NCBI RefSeq assembly: GCF_042682785.1
Contig: NZ_JBHUIB010000012.1
Coordinates: 558,001 to 622,000 of the forward strand
DNA length: 64,000 bases
Direction: 5' to 3'
From: Thalassotalea_F euphylliae
GTDB lineage: Bacteria > Pseudomonadota > Gammaproteobacteria > Enterobacterales > Alteromonadaceae
This document shows, one piece after another, positions 52,958-63,000 of the stretch (its first letter is position 1; every line of letters begins with the position of its first letter). The translations under genes were made by a program, and so were the position numbers. The notes below the pieces were generated by a model, which ran no database searches, was not told the DNA's origin, and worked only from the letters and a program-made list of their open reading frames with translations.

Positions 52958-55519
52958 ATGTCCAGCCATGTGCGTTTATTTCAACATACCCGGAGAACGA
53001 CAGCGCTCTCTATATTGAGTGCCATCATGATTGCGTTTTGCTATGTCGTCTATCTTCATGCCACAGAAAAAAACGCGCTGTTTGCGTCGGACATCAGTGA
53101 TAGTGTGAAAATAACAACATCTTACTTATTGGACGATCAGGGGCAATTTAGTGCTGATGTTGTAACAAGAAACTTAAATGCATTCAAAGCGGTTGAACCT
53201 GAAGATATTCCGTTCTCGCTCGACACGATAGGTTATTGGGTTAAGTTTACGATCACGAATAAAGAGTTCGTCTCTCAGCAGCTAACCTTGCATATTGATA
53301 ACACAATGTTAACGCGAGTAAACGTCTACCAGGCAACCAATGGCGTGTTTAATGACGTCAAAAATTCGGTAGATTATCATTCCGCTTTTCCTGTGCTCAA
53401 TGTTGAGATTGCCGAATTAGCCTCATCAGAATATTTGCTGTATCTAGAGACCGGAGGGCCACCGTATATAGCCCTGACGTGGTATAGTGACAAACAGTTT
53501 GACACTAAAAAGTCGCAAACACGTTTGTTGTTCGGTGTCGTTATTGGTATTTTTGTCGTGATGGCGCTTTATAACTTAGTTATCTATATCGCTATCAAAG
53601 ACAAGGTCTATTTAGCTTACCTTAGCTACCTCATTTCTTCGTTTGTGGTATTGTCCAGTGTCAATGGCTTCGGTTATGTGCTATTTCCCGTAACAGTACA
53701 AAACTGGATTAATAGTTATTCTCTGTTTTTTCACTATTACCTGATTTCAAGCTTGCTCCTGTTTACGGTATTTTTCTTAAAATACGATGAGCCTAAAGGG
53801 ACAATATACAAAATTAGTACGGCCACTGTTGTGATACTTATTGCAATGAGCTTTTCAACTCAGCCACTTTCTCACGCCTTACAAGCTAAAATATTTTTCA
53901 GTATTCCGCCCGTTTTTTACCTTTTCAGTTTGTTCTTGGTCATCAAACGGATTAAAAAGCAGTTTGCATGGGCAAAATTTTATTTCCTTTCCTGGATCCC
54001 TTTATTGATAGGAGCTGCAGTTCAACCGCTAGTGTTACTGAATCATATTGAGTATTCGTTCTTGACTCGCAATGCTTTTCTTATCGCGGTGATTATTGAA
54101 ATCGCCTTAATGGCATTTGCACTGGCTGAGCGTATGAGACGCCACGAAATTGATCGAGTCAATGAAATAAGCTACGACAGGGTAACGTCAATCCCTCGAA
54201 AAATTATGCTCGAAAAAGCCATAAATGAGAAAATTGACAGTGGGTGTAAGCAACTCAGCGTTTTAGTCATTAAGCCAGAGCACATCGAACGTATTTCTCT
54301 TTATGTGAATGATGCAATGAATCGTGCACTCTTCAAAAGAATGTATAAGAAACTTGCGCCATTGTTTGTATACAACGACGCGGTCATTGAAATCGGCAGA
54401 AATGGTGAAAAAATCGCACTGATTGGCGGAAAATCATTGGGTATCCTTATTGATCACCGAAAGGCGCAACAACCGTTAGAAACCTTAATATCTTCTATCA
54501 ATATTTTGGTTGAAGAAGCTTACAGCATTGAAGGTCTCGATATTCCATTAAAGTCGATAGTTGGTGTGTCACATTATCCTGAGCATGGTGCAGAGGCCTA
54601 CGTATTGTTGAATCGAGCGCAACTTGCCATGACTGATGCCGAACTCAGCCATGCTCGTTGGGCAGAGTTCGCTGAGCATCAGTCAGATCAAGCCGGTTAC
54701 CGTTTGCAACTGGCTGCTGATATGAACACAGCGATAGAAAAGGATGATTTTGAGTTGTTTCATCAGCCTCAGATTGATCTGAAAACTATGCGCGTGTGTG
54801 GCAGTGAATGTTTATTGCGTTGGACGCATCAAAAGGAAGGAGCTATTTCTCCAGCTGTCTTCATTCCCATAGCCGAAGATATGGGGTTGATCAATAAACT
54901 CACTCGTTGGGTGGTGAAAAGGAGTTTTACACAGCACAAAGCGATACTGGAAAGCGGCTATAAAAACCATGTCGTGTCAATTAATGTTAGTGGTAAAGAT
55001 ATTATGTCGGAAGGTTTTTATGAATTTATTGAGCAGTCGCTGGAAGCTGCAGAATTGCCAGCTAACCGAGTTGCCCTCGAGTTAACCGAATCTGCTACGA
55101 TTACCGATAATGATTTTGCTCTAGAGGTCATTGAGAGGCTCAGCAATCTAGGGCTTACCATTAGCATTGATGACTTCGGTACCGGTTATTCTTCGTTAGC
55201 CTATATCACAAAACTGCCATTTCAAGAGCTTAAAGTAGATAGGCAATTTGTCGAAGGTGTCAACAGTGACAAAAAACGAATGACGATTGCTGAAACAACT
55301 GTTCGAATGGCCAAAGGTCTTGGGTTGGATGTCGTGGCAGAAGGGATAAACAGTCAAGAAGATGAAGATACATTGCGAGGATTTGGGTGTGATATTGGCC
55401 AAGGCTTCTATTACGCCAAGCCGATGCCTCATGCAGAGTACATTGCCTGGCTGGGTACAGAAAGATATGGTCGCGGGCCGGGACCACTAGAGGGAGAGTT
55501 TATTCCTAAGGCCAATTAA
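52958..55519 (+). CDS. 7TM-DISM / degenerate GGDEF / EAL c-di-GMP phosphodiesterase
   Basis: This 853-residue protein has an N-terminal helix (ILSAIMIAFCYVVYL), a periplasmic 7TMR-DISMED2-type domain (about 60-180; IGYWVKFTITNKEF), seven transmembrane helices (about 190-390), then a GGDEF-like domain in which the GGDEF motif is not present (reads about IGGKSLGIL), and a C-terminal EAL domain. The EAL motif reads GSECLLRW, retaining Glu; ELTESA, IDDFGTGYSS and LKVDR follow, so catalytic residues are intact. It should hydrolyse c-di-GMP, with the degenerate GGDEF possibly regulatory. It is monocistronic, before the acyltransferase. Confidence 0.88.
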   Translation: MSSHVRLFQHTRRTTALSILSAIMIAFCYVVYLHATEKNALFASDISDSVKITTSYLLDDQGQFSADVVTRNLNAFKAVEPEDIPFSLDTIGYWVKFTITNKEFVSQQLTLHIDNTMLTRVNVYQATNGVFNDVKNSVDYHSAFPVLNVEIAELASSEYLLYLETGGPPYIALTWYSDKQFDTKKSQTRLLFGVVIGIFVVMALYNLVIYIAIKDKVYLAYLSYLISSFVVLSSVNGFGYVLFPVTVQNWINSYSLFFHYYLISSLLLFTVFFLKYDEPKGTIYKISTATVVILIAMSFSTQPLSHALQAKIFFSIPPVFYLFSLFLVIKRIKKQFAWAKFYFLSWIPLLIGAAVQPLVLLNHIEYSFLTRNAFLIAVIIEIALMAFALAERMRRHEIDRVNEISYDRVTSIPRKIMLEKAINEKIDSGCKQLSVLVIKPEHIERISLYVNDAMNRALFKRMYKKLAPLFVYNDAVIEIGRNGEKIALIGGKSLGILIDHRKAQQPLETLISSINILVEEAYSIEGLDIPLKSIVGVSHYPEHGAEAYVLLNRAQLAMTDAELSHARWAEFAEHQSDQAGYRLQLAADMNTAIEKDDFELFHQPQIDLKTMRVCGSECLLRWTHQKEGAISPAVFIPIAEDMGLINKLTRWVVKRSFTQHKAILESGYKNHVVSINVSGKDIMSEGFYEFIEQSLEAAELPANRVALELTESATITDNDFALEVIERLSNLGLTISIDDFGTGYSSLAYITKLPFQELKVDRQFVEGVNSDKKRMTIAETTVRMAKGLGLDVVAEGINSQEDEDTLRGFGCDIGQGFYYAKPMPHAEYIAWLGTERYGRGPGPLEGEFIPKAN

Positions 55520-55545
55520 AGGAATAATATTTACAGGAGACAGAT

Positions 55546-56538
55546 TTGTTTTTAGGTTATATTCACTACTTCAGAGCGATAGCGATATTTTTCATTGTCG
55601 CGGGTCATACTATCGATGCGTTTGCATGGCCTGCTGGCTCAGATATAGAAAGAGTCCTTAGGATTCTTATATCCAATGGCAGTACCTTGTTTGTATTTAT
55701 CGCGGGCTACCTATTTCAGCACTTAACAACAAAATACAGTACCAAGAAATATTACCTCTCTAAGCTTAAAAATGTCATTGTTCCATATCTGCTGATATCG
55801 ATACCTGCGATCGTTATATTTGTTGCCATTATGGTGCGTGAAACTGCGTGGCAGGGCTTTTATGACAACCCAGAATGGCTGCAGGTCATTCTTTTCTATG
55901 TAACCGGCATTCATTTAGCACCACTCTGGTTTGTGCCTATGATTACCTTGTTTTATTTAGTTGCCCCTCTACTAGTCAAAGGTGATAAATCTGGCAAACT
56001 GTATTGGCTTATTCCTTTGGCTATTGTGACTTCATGTTTTGTTGCTAGAGGATTACCTCACCAAAGTTTCATCCATTTTTTCTCTGTGTATATTTTGGGT
56101 ATGTATGCAAGTCGGTACAAGGAAGCACTTAATCCTATACTTGGGCAAACTAAGACTATTTTGTTGTTTGGTGCACTTGTTTGTTTATTTGCTTTTGTCG
56201 AATTTTCAACGACTGATGCAACGATGACATACTGGAATTATCTGCAAAAAACATCAATGTGCTTCTTCTTTATTGGCTTACTTTTTAAAGTAAACGATAA
56301 ACTAACATCAAAATTTGTCAGCAATATCGCAGACACAAGTTTTGGTGTTTTCTTTATTCATTCTTATGTATTAACAGGCATGAAAATGGGGTATGACAAA
56401 CTGTCGGGTGGGAAGGTTAGTGGCGATATACTGAGTTACTCGGTAATGGCTATTTTTGTGCTATTGCTTTGTGTATTTATAATAAATGCGATTCAGAAAG
56501 TGTTTGGCAAAAAAAGTCGATATTTAGTTGGAAGTTAG
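55546..56538 (+). CDS. Acyltransferase family 3 membrane protein
   Basis: This 330-residue protein starts at TTG with AGGAGA upstream. It has about 10 transmembrane helices, with the signature IHYFRAIAIFFIVAGHTIDAF, where H is the conserved catalytic His, plus NGSTLFVFIAGYLF and a late SFGVFFIHSYVL. It resembles acyltransferase 3 enzymes, which O-acetylate or O-acylate surface polysaccharide, LPS or other membrane-linked molecules. The target is unknown. Confidence 0.85.
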   Translation: MFLGYIHYFRAIAIFFIVAGHTIDAFAWPAGSDIERVLRILISNGSTLFVFIAGYLFQHLTTKYSTKKYYLSKLKNVIVPYLLISIPAIVIFVAIMVRETAWQGFYDNPEWLQVILFYVTGIHLAPLWFVPMITLFYLVAPLLVKGDKSGKLYWLIPLAIVTSCFVARGLPHQSFIHFFSVYILGMYASRYKEALNPILGQTKTILLFGALVCLFAFVEFSTTDATMTYWNYLQKTSMCFFFIGLLFKVNDKLTSKFVSNIADTSFGVFFIHSYVLTGMKMGYDKLSGGKVSGDILSYSVMAIFVLLLCVFIINAIQKVFGKKSRYLVGS

Positions 56539-56543
56539 TCACT

Positions 56544-56570
56544 AAAAAGGGAGCCTAGGCTCCCTTTTAA
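56544..56570. terminator. Bidirectional terminator (acyltransferase/YebC-like)
   Basis: AAAAGGGAGCC pairs with GGCTCCCTTTT through a central TA; both strands have a T tract, serving the two convergent genes. Confidence 0.88.
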
Positions 56571-56596
56571 TTTAACGATGCTAACAATAATCGTAA

Positions 56597-57322
56597 TTAT
56601 CGAACAACATCAGCATTGTGATAAATGTTTTGCACATCATCACAGTCTTCAAGCATGGCAATAAATTTGTCGAAGTTAGCTACGTCTTCTTCGCCTGCAA
56701 CCTCAGTATAGGTTTGTGGTACCCAAGTAATTTCTTCTACTTCTAAGTCATACTCTGGCATAGTATCGGCAAATGCTGTTTTGATTTTGAAGAATTCAGT
56801 GTGTGGTGCGTATACTGTTACGATCCCGTCTTCTAATTCAACGTCAGTTACGTCAATGTCGGCCATCATCAGGTTTTCAAGCACTACTTCATCATCGTCA
56901 CCTTTAAAGGCAAACACAGCTTGATGGTCGAACATATGCGACACTGTGCCAGTAGAACCAATTTTTGAATTAGTTTTAGTAAAACACTGGCGAACATCTT
57001 TAATAGTACGATTACCGTTATCGGTTAAACAGTCGATAATGACCATACAGTTACCCGGACCAAATCCTTCATATCGCGCTTCTGCGTAGTCTTCACCGCC
57101 AGCGCCGCTTGCCTTGTCGATAGCTTTATCAATAACGTGTGTGGGTACTTGGTCTTTTTTTGCTTTGTCGATTAGGCTACGAAGCGCCAAGTTGCCATCA
57201 GGGTCTGTACCGCCACTTTTAGCAATAGCGTAAATAGCTTTACCGTATTTAGAGTAAACTTTAGTTTTTTGGCCAGCAGTTTTGGCCATAGATTCTTTGC
57301 GGTTTTGAAAAGCGCGACCCAT
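56597..57322 (-). CDS. YebC/PmpR-family protein, YeeN-like
   Basis: This 241-residue protein matches the YebC/PmpR (TACO1) family: MGRAFQNRKESMAK at the start, GKAIYAIAKSGGTDPDGN, VPTHVIDKAIDKASG, YEGFGPGNCMVIIDCLTDNGNRT and SKIGSTGTVSHMFD. The N-terminus and motifs are closest to the second E. coli paralogue YeeN. Family members have been described as transcription regulators and, more recently, as aids to translation of polyproline stretches. It is monocistronic. Confidence 0.9.
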   Translation of the reverse strand: MGRAFQNRKESMAKTAGQKTKVYSKYGKAIYAIAKSGGTDPDGNLALRSLIDKAKKDQVPTHVIDKAIDKASGAGGEDYAEARYEGFGPGNCMVIIDCLTDNGNRTIKDVRQCFTKTNSKIGSTGTVSHMFDHQAVFAFKGDDDEVVLENLMMADIDVTDVELEDGIVTVYAPHTEFFKIKTAFADTMPEYDLEVEEITWVPQTYTEVAGEEDVANFDKFIAMLEDCDDVQNIYHNADVVR

Positions 57323-57454
57323 CTGAAAATTCTCTTCTGTTGTCGATTAGTAAACTGGCTAGATTCTACCAGTGCTTGATGGGATTTTTCTAGTATCGAA
57401 GCGCTAGGCTGATGTAAAAATGTACAAATCTTAGGAATTCCAGCTCACAGGCAT

Positions 57455-57492
57455 GAAAAAATGCGATTACCACATCGGCAGTAATCGCATTA
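57455..57492 (-). terminator. Terminator after the 42-residue ORF
   Basis: On the minus strand ATGCGATTAC pairs with GTAATCGCAT (ten-base loop), followed by six T's. It lies just downstream of the small ORF. Confidence 0.85.
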
Positions 57493-57513
57493 GTCTGCTG
57501 TGAATGCATAGTG

Positions 57514-57642
57514 TTACCTTTGCTGTCGTTGTAATAATTGTTGTTTTGGCTGTTCAACATCCCACTGGCTAAAGTTAATATCTTTTAGGTGCCAGTAAAA
57601 ATCGAACGCCTGGCAAAGCTTTTGAATGGATTTGTTAAACAT
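57514..57642 (-). CDS. Small 42-residue protein of unknown function
   Basis: A complete short ORF of 42 codons reads MFNKSIQKLCQAFDFYWHLK, followed by DINFSQWDVEQPKQQLLQRQQR and a stop. AAGGA stands six bases before the ATG, a very good ribosome binding site. It begins 22 bases after the exported TPR-like protein and ends before a strong terminator, so the two are one transcript. No known family is recognised; it is amphipathic and Gln-rich with no signal peptide. Similar small genes are often missed in annotation. Confidence 0.7.
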   Translation of the reverse strand: MFNKSIQKLCQAFDFYWHLKDINFSQWDVEQPKQQLLQRQQR

Positions 57643-57664
57643 AATCGTTCCTTAATGTCTTTGC

Positions 57665-58186
57665 TTAGTCTGCCAAGCTAGTATCAACAATACGTTCTTC
57701 AGCCGACAAACGAATACGTTTTAGTGTAAGCAAGTTGTCTTTCACAATATCGTTGTCACTAATGAGCATTGCACTGGTAAAGTCTTCAAGCGCACCTTCA
57801 CTGTCTTCTGATAGGTAGCGAACGATAGCGCGATTGCTATAGGCAACGGACTTTAAGAATTTTGCATGGCGGCCTCGGCCATTTAAGCTGCTAATTTCTT
57901 CGATGGCTGATGTACAAGCAACGTCAGCTGCATCTAAGTTGTTCAGCTTTATGTTAGCAACGCAAATGCCCATTGCTTTGTCATATGCTTGAACATCGCT
58001 GCTTGCTAGCTTAGTTAGACCCTCTGCGTAATCGCCATCGACAATATCTTGCGAGCCAATTGCATCTTTAACCACAGCTATTTTCATACCGTTTAGAGCA
58101 GGTGCTGACGTGTCAGCAATTACCGCGTGGCTGCTAACGGCCATTAGCGCTGCTAGCACTGGTACTTTTTTAAGTAATGACTTCAT
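57665..58186 (-). CDS. Exported small TPR-like protein
   Basis: The protein is about 173 residues from the ATG at 58186 (GGAGA six bases upstream); an ATG at 58219 would add 11 residues. It has a signal peptide (SLLKKVPVLAALMAVSSHAVIA) and a helical tetratricopeptide-like region (AYDKAMGICVANIKLNNLDAADVACTSAIEEI and YSNRAIVRYLSEDSEGALEDFTSAMLI). Its function is unknown; TPR proteins bind partners in the periplasm. It is followed by the 42-residue ORF. Confidence 0.8.
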   Translation of the reverse strand: MKSLLKKVPVLAALMAVSSHAVIADTSAPALNGMKIAVVKDAIGSQDIVDGDYAEGLTKLASSDVQAYDKAMGICVANIKLNNLDAADVACTSAIEEISSLNGRGRHAKFLKSVAYSNRAIVRYLSEDSEGALEDFTSAMLISDNDIVKDNLLTLKRIRLSAEERIVDTSLAD

Positions 58187-58331
58187 TTTATTTCTCCAAA
58201 AATTAAAAAACGCCATCAAATGATGACGCTGTTAACTTTAGGGAAGGGGGGCAATGGTGACAAACGATAAAAAAACACCTGATGAGTGAATAAATTTTAT
58301 CTATTGATCATCACGCCATTTTTTGTGCTTT

Positions 58332-59225
58332 TTACTCGTTTAAATGGGCTGACGCAAAGTTGTCTTTCACCCAGTTTGCAAATGTGGTGAGCTCAGGTGC
58401 CGATTCAATATTTTCATGCTGTAACAGGAAGTATTTGTCGTTAGTCACAAGCTCAGCATCAAATAATTTCACCAGTAATTGTTCACTAAACCACACTTTA
58501 CTGATTGGCATTGGCACTAGTGCGATGCCCATTCCTTGCTGGGCAGCCCTGGCGACACCAAACATGCTGTCAAATTGGATGATTTGCTTTGGATCGAAAT
58601 CGGCAATGTCGTTTCTATCAGCCCATTGGTGCCATGACCAAGGACGAGCCTGGTGCAAAATCAGGGGGACAGAACTCAATGCGTCATAGCCTTGTGCGGC
58701 CCACTTTTTATAAAGTTTCTTGTTACAGGCCGGTACATAACGAATAGGGAATAGTTCGTGAACCACGCTTCCATTGGGTTTACCGTTTGCAAGTACTATC
58801 GAGAGGTCTGTTAACGGAGCCGTTTGAGAACCCGATTTTACCGTTTCTAGCTGCAAGTTTATGTCTGGATTTAGCTCTGCCCATTCACTTAACTTAGGTA
58901 CGAATAGCTCACTAGCAAAAAACTCAGGCAGGCTGATACGAATCGTTCGGTTTTGTTGGCTATTGGTGAAGTCTGCTATGGTTTGTTCTAAATCGGTGAT
59001 TATAGGATGAACAGAATTATAAAACTGCTTCCCCGCGCTAGTGAGCTCGATAGCACGGGTTTGGCGTTTGAATAGCTGTGTGCCTAACTGATCTTCAAGT
59101 TGCTTAATCTGATGACTGACGGCAGATGGCGTTAAAAATAATTGAGAAGCCGCATGTTTGAAACTTAAGCATTTAGCGGCAATACAAAATGATCGCAAAC
59201 CGCGTATAGGTGTTTGAATACTCAT
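58332..59225 (-). CDS. LysR-family transcriptional regulator
   Basis: This 297-residue regulator has an N-terminal winged helix-turn-helix (LRSFCIAAKCLSFKHAASQLFLTPSAVSHQIKQLEDQLGTQLFKR) and a C-terminal effector domain (IRISLPEFFASELFVPKLSEWAELNPDINLQLETVKSG). It is GcvA-like by its N-terminus. No divergent target gene is adjacent, so the regulated gene is not apparent. Confidence 0.9.
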   Translation of the reverse strand: MSIQTPIRGLRSFCIAAKCLSFKHAASQLFLTPSAVSHQIKQLEDQLGTQLFKRQTRAIELTSAGKQFYNSVHPIITDLEQTIADFTNSQQNRTIRISLPEFFASELFVPKLSEWAELNPDINLQLETVKSGSQTAPLTDLSIVLANGKPNGSVVHELFPIRYVPACNKKLYKKWAAQGYDALSSVPLILHQARPWSWHQWADRNDIADFDPKQIIQFDSMFGVARAAQQGMGIALVPMPISKVWFSEQLLVKLFDAELVTNDKYFLLQHENIESAPELTTFANWVKDNFASAHLNE

Positions 59226-59561
59226 GAATTATATAAAGAATGCTGGAATCAATCCATGACAAAGCAAACCTTAGACCAAGAGGTTTTTTATAATAAAAAC
59301 ATGGGGATAAAAGCAGTTTGGTTATAAAGGTGAAGATTGATATGCGCCATTATGGAACGTTCGCACCAATTGTGTGCGCAACAGTGCATAAAAAAAGGGC
59401 GCTCAATGGCGCCCTGACAAATAAAGTAAGTGTCTAATTGGTTTAGAAATCGGGGGAGATTTCGAAAACAATTTTAGAATAGTAACTCTAACTAAAACTG
59501 ACAAACGAGAAGAAATCATCTGACAGGTTAATTTAATTCACCTATCGCATGAAGCCGCAAG
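59226..59561. other. Non-coding gap
   Basis: This 336-base stretch between the LysR gene and the 84-residue ORF holds only a probable LysR promoter region and the minus-strand terminator at 59390-59416. I see no further gene, RNA or repeat. Confidence 0.6.
59390..59416 (-). terminator. Terminator downstream of the 84-residue ORF
   Basis: On the minus strand GGGCGC pairs with GCGCCC (eight-base loop), followed by seven T's, about 145 bases after the ORF stop. Confidence 0.75.
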
Positions 59562-59816
59562 CTAACGCCTAATAATGATGCTTGGGTCTGTGTCTATTTC
59601 GCCTTGGCTGTTTACCGTTGCTACATGACCATCACTGGTCAACACTGCCAAGCTAGTGCTATCTGCACCACGCACAAAGGCAAAGTTATAGCCGTACTGG
59701 CTCAAGCTGTTTACAGAATACTTTTGCGATATGCTTAAACGAGAAAGTAGTAACTGCCTGTCTGGGGATGAATGCCTGCGTTCCTGTTGTGGTTGCTGCA
59801 ATGGTGTCGCTGCCAT
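59562..59816 (-). CDS. Small protein of unknown function (84 residues)
   Basis: The ORF begins at the ATG 59816, with AAGGAG eight bases upstream (a GTG at 59822 is in frame but too close to the site). The N-terminal half is polar (MAATPLQQPQQERRHSSPDRQ), and the C-terminal half is beta-like (YGYNFAFVRGADSTSLAVLTSDGHVATVNSQGEID). No family, signal peptide or helix is recognised. The ribosome binding site and a downstream terminator support a real gene. Confidence 0.6.
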   Translation of the reverse strand: MAATPLQQPQQERRHSSPDRQLLLSRLSISQKYSVNSLSQYGYNFAFVRGADSTSLAVLTSDGHVATVNSQGEIDTDPSIIIRR

Positions 59817-59974
59817 GTCCACATCTCCTTCATTCGCCTGCCTTGCTAACAGTATAGTGGAGTATGGAAGATTCTTCCGCTAAGGCTAGTGTCAAGCTGC
59901 AACAAAGGGTTTCAAAGTATTAATCTATTACATTATCAACAATGTGTTGTATATTCGAAACAGGCGCTGAGAAT

Positions 59975-59990
59975 CATTGTGGTCACAATG
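59975..59990. promoter_or_regulatory. Inverted repeat upstream of the large repeat protein
   Basis: CATTGTG and CACAATG form a seven-base inverted repeat with a GT spacer, about 77 bases before the large protein's start. It could be an operator, but no regulator is identified. Confidence 0.4.
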
Positions 59991-60066
59991 TGAACGGGCG
60001 CTCCATAATCTTTGCACATTTGATTGATATTCTAGCAGCGATGATTCTGTATGTTAGGTATTAATC

Positions 60067-63000
60067 ATGTTGCTTAAACGCTTTACCACCTCGATAGCGC
60101 TTGTTTGTTTCACTTATTTTTCGCCTTTTGCATATGCAACCGACACTGACAACGACTCGGTATTAGATACTGTTGATGTCGACATTGACGGTGACGGGCT
60201 TATTGAAATTAGTACACTCGCTGAACTTTATAATATCCGAAATAACTTAGCTGGTACTGCCTACAATGATGGTGGTGGCGATGACAGTACAGGTTGTGGC
60301 AATGGCTCTACAGTGCTTGCTTGTAGTGGTTATGAATTAGTTAATGACCTTGATTTCGATACCAATGGTGACAATGCCTTTGATGGTTCAGATACGTACT
60401 ACAATTCAGGCGAAGGTTGGGAGCCTATCGGATCGGAAGCGAGTGGATTCTCAGGCACGTTCAACGGTAACGGCTATAGCATTTTTAACCTTATTATTAA
60501 TCGTCCTTCTACCAATAACGTTGGCTTGTTTGCCGCGTTAGACGGTGCCGAAATTCGCGAGCTCGACATTTCAGGCGAACTGCTGTCTATCACAGGTAAT
60601 GCTAATGTAGGTATTGTCGCTGGTAATCACGCCTCGGAAGATGAAATAGCTTTTGTTAGCTTAACTATCAGCGGAACTGTTGCTGGTGTTCGTAAAGTAG
60701 GTGCACTGCAAGGTTTGACTGGTGATATGAGTGTTACCAATACGCACGTGTCTACTCAAGTTTCTGCGACTGCTGATTTTGTTGGTGGCTTTATCGGTGA
60801 AGCTGATGCTAGTAACGTCAGCCTTATTACCAGTAGTAGTTTTAGCGGTGCGGTTAGCGGCAACAGCTATGTTGGTGGCATGGTCGGTGAGTCAGATAAT
60901 GTTAAGATCACTTACAGTTATGTCACGGGTTCAACCGTTGGCGCTGATGACTATGTAGGTGGTTTTTTAGGCGGTTCATACGACGGAGTGATAGAAAATT
61001 CGTTTGTTACCGGAACCGTAACGTCTTCAGCAAGCTATGCTGGAGGTTTGATCGGGTATGGTTCAGAAGCGACTATTTCCAATAGCTTTTCATCAGGAAA
61101 TATCACAGCAAATGATCATGCAGCCGGTATCATCGCTTATGGTGAATACGGTTTATCCATCACCAATAGCTACGCAACAGGTATTATTTCTGCGACCACA
61201 CTTTCTGACCCTGATGCTGGTGGTTTAGTGAGTGATGCTCCTTCTGGCGGAGATCCGTTCACTGTGAGCGGCAGTTATTGGGATACTGAATCTACAGGCC
61301 TATCATCAACTGCAGAGAATAAAGGTACAGGCTATACAACGTCTGAACTTCAAACACCTATCTCCAATACTGGCATATACGCATCTTGGTCAACGAATGA
61401 TTGGGATTTCGGTACTGATGCTCAATACCCAGCACTAAAAAATAACGGCAATGTCTATCGTGATGCCGATAGTGACGGCTACTGGGCGTTTGAAGATGCC
61501 TTTGATGACGATCCAACAGAATATCTAGATTCAGATAGCGACAATGTTGGCGACAACAGCGATGTATTCCCTAATGATCCAACAGAATGGGCAGACAATG
61601 ACAACGATGGCTTAGGCGACAATGCTGATACCGACGATGATAACGATCTAGTGTTAGATGGTGATGATAACTGTCAATATGTGAGCAATGCTGACCAAGC
61701 GTCGTCAGATAATGATGGTTTTGGTGATGCATGTGACGTTGACAATGATGGTGATGGGTTAATTGAAATCACCTCATTAGCTGAGCTAAACAATATTCGC
61801 AATAACCTAGCAGGCACGGCCTATAACGATGGCAACGGCGACGATAGCCAAGGTTGTGGCAATGGCTCTACGTTGTTGATATGTCATGGCTATGAACTAG
61901 CGAACGACTTAGATTTCGACACTAATGGCGACAATGCTATTGATGGGAGTGATGATTTCTACAATGCCGGGCTAGGTTGGGAACCCATCGGTTCAGATTC
62001 TGACGCATTTTCAGGGACGTTTAATGGTAACGGCTTTAGCATTATTGATTTGTTTATCAACCGATCATCAACCGATAATGTCGGCCTATTTGCAGCACTC
62101 GATGGTGCAGAGATTCGTGAAACCGTCTTTACAGGTGATTTGCTCTCGGTAACGGGTAAAAGCAGAGTGGGTATTGTGTCGGGAGACAAAGCGTCAAACG
62201 ACCAAGTGAGCTACGATAGCTTAACCCTTAGTGGTGCGGTTTATGGCACGAACTATGTTGGTGGTCTAAGCGGCTACTCTACTGATATCAGCATCAACAA
62301 TGTCCATGTTTCATCATCGGTAACAGCCAGTGGTAACTACATCGGTGGCCTGGTTGGCGGCGTAGATGCGTCAAACCTAAGTCCTATCACAAACAGCAGT
62401 TATACGGGAACGGTCAGTGGTGATGGCTATGTCGGTGGACTAGTTGGCGATTCCGAACTTGTCGAAGTCACTTATAGTTACGTTAACGGTTCTGTATCGG
62501 GCGCTGATGCATACATTGGTGGTATTTTCGGCGCGTCTGAAAGCGACGTTATTGAAAACTCTTTCGTGTCAGGCAGTGTCCTGAGCTCCGATACCTATGC
62601 TGGTGGTTTAGTCGGTTATAGTGCAACAATCAGTATTTCTGATAGTTTTTCATCCGGTTCTGTCACTGCCAGAGATTATGCGGCAGGAATCATCGCGTAT
62701 AGCGAATATGGATTATCAATAACCAATAGCTTTGCGACCGGATTAATCTCTGTAACGACTGCGACAGGGCCAGATGAGGGTGGAATAACAGTTGATGTAG
62801 ATCCTCTGCCTTATACTGAAAGCAACGTTTACTGGGATACAGAGTCAACAGGACAGTCTACGAGCGCGAATAACCAAGGTACGGGCTATACAACGTCAGA
62901 ACTTCAAACACCAATCACTAATTCTGGTATTTACGCCGCTTGGTCAACAACGGACTGGGACTTTGGTACTGACTCGCAATATCCAGCAATAGTAAATAAC

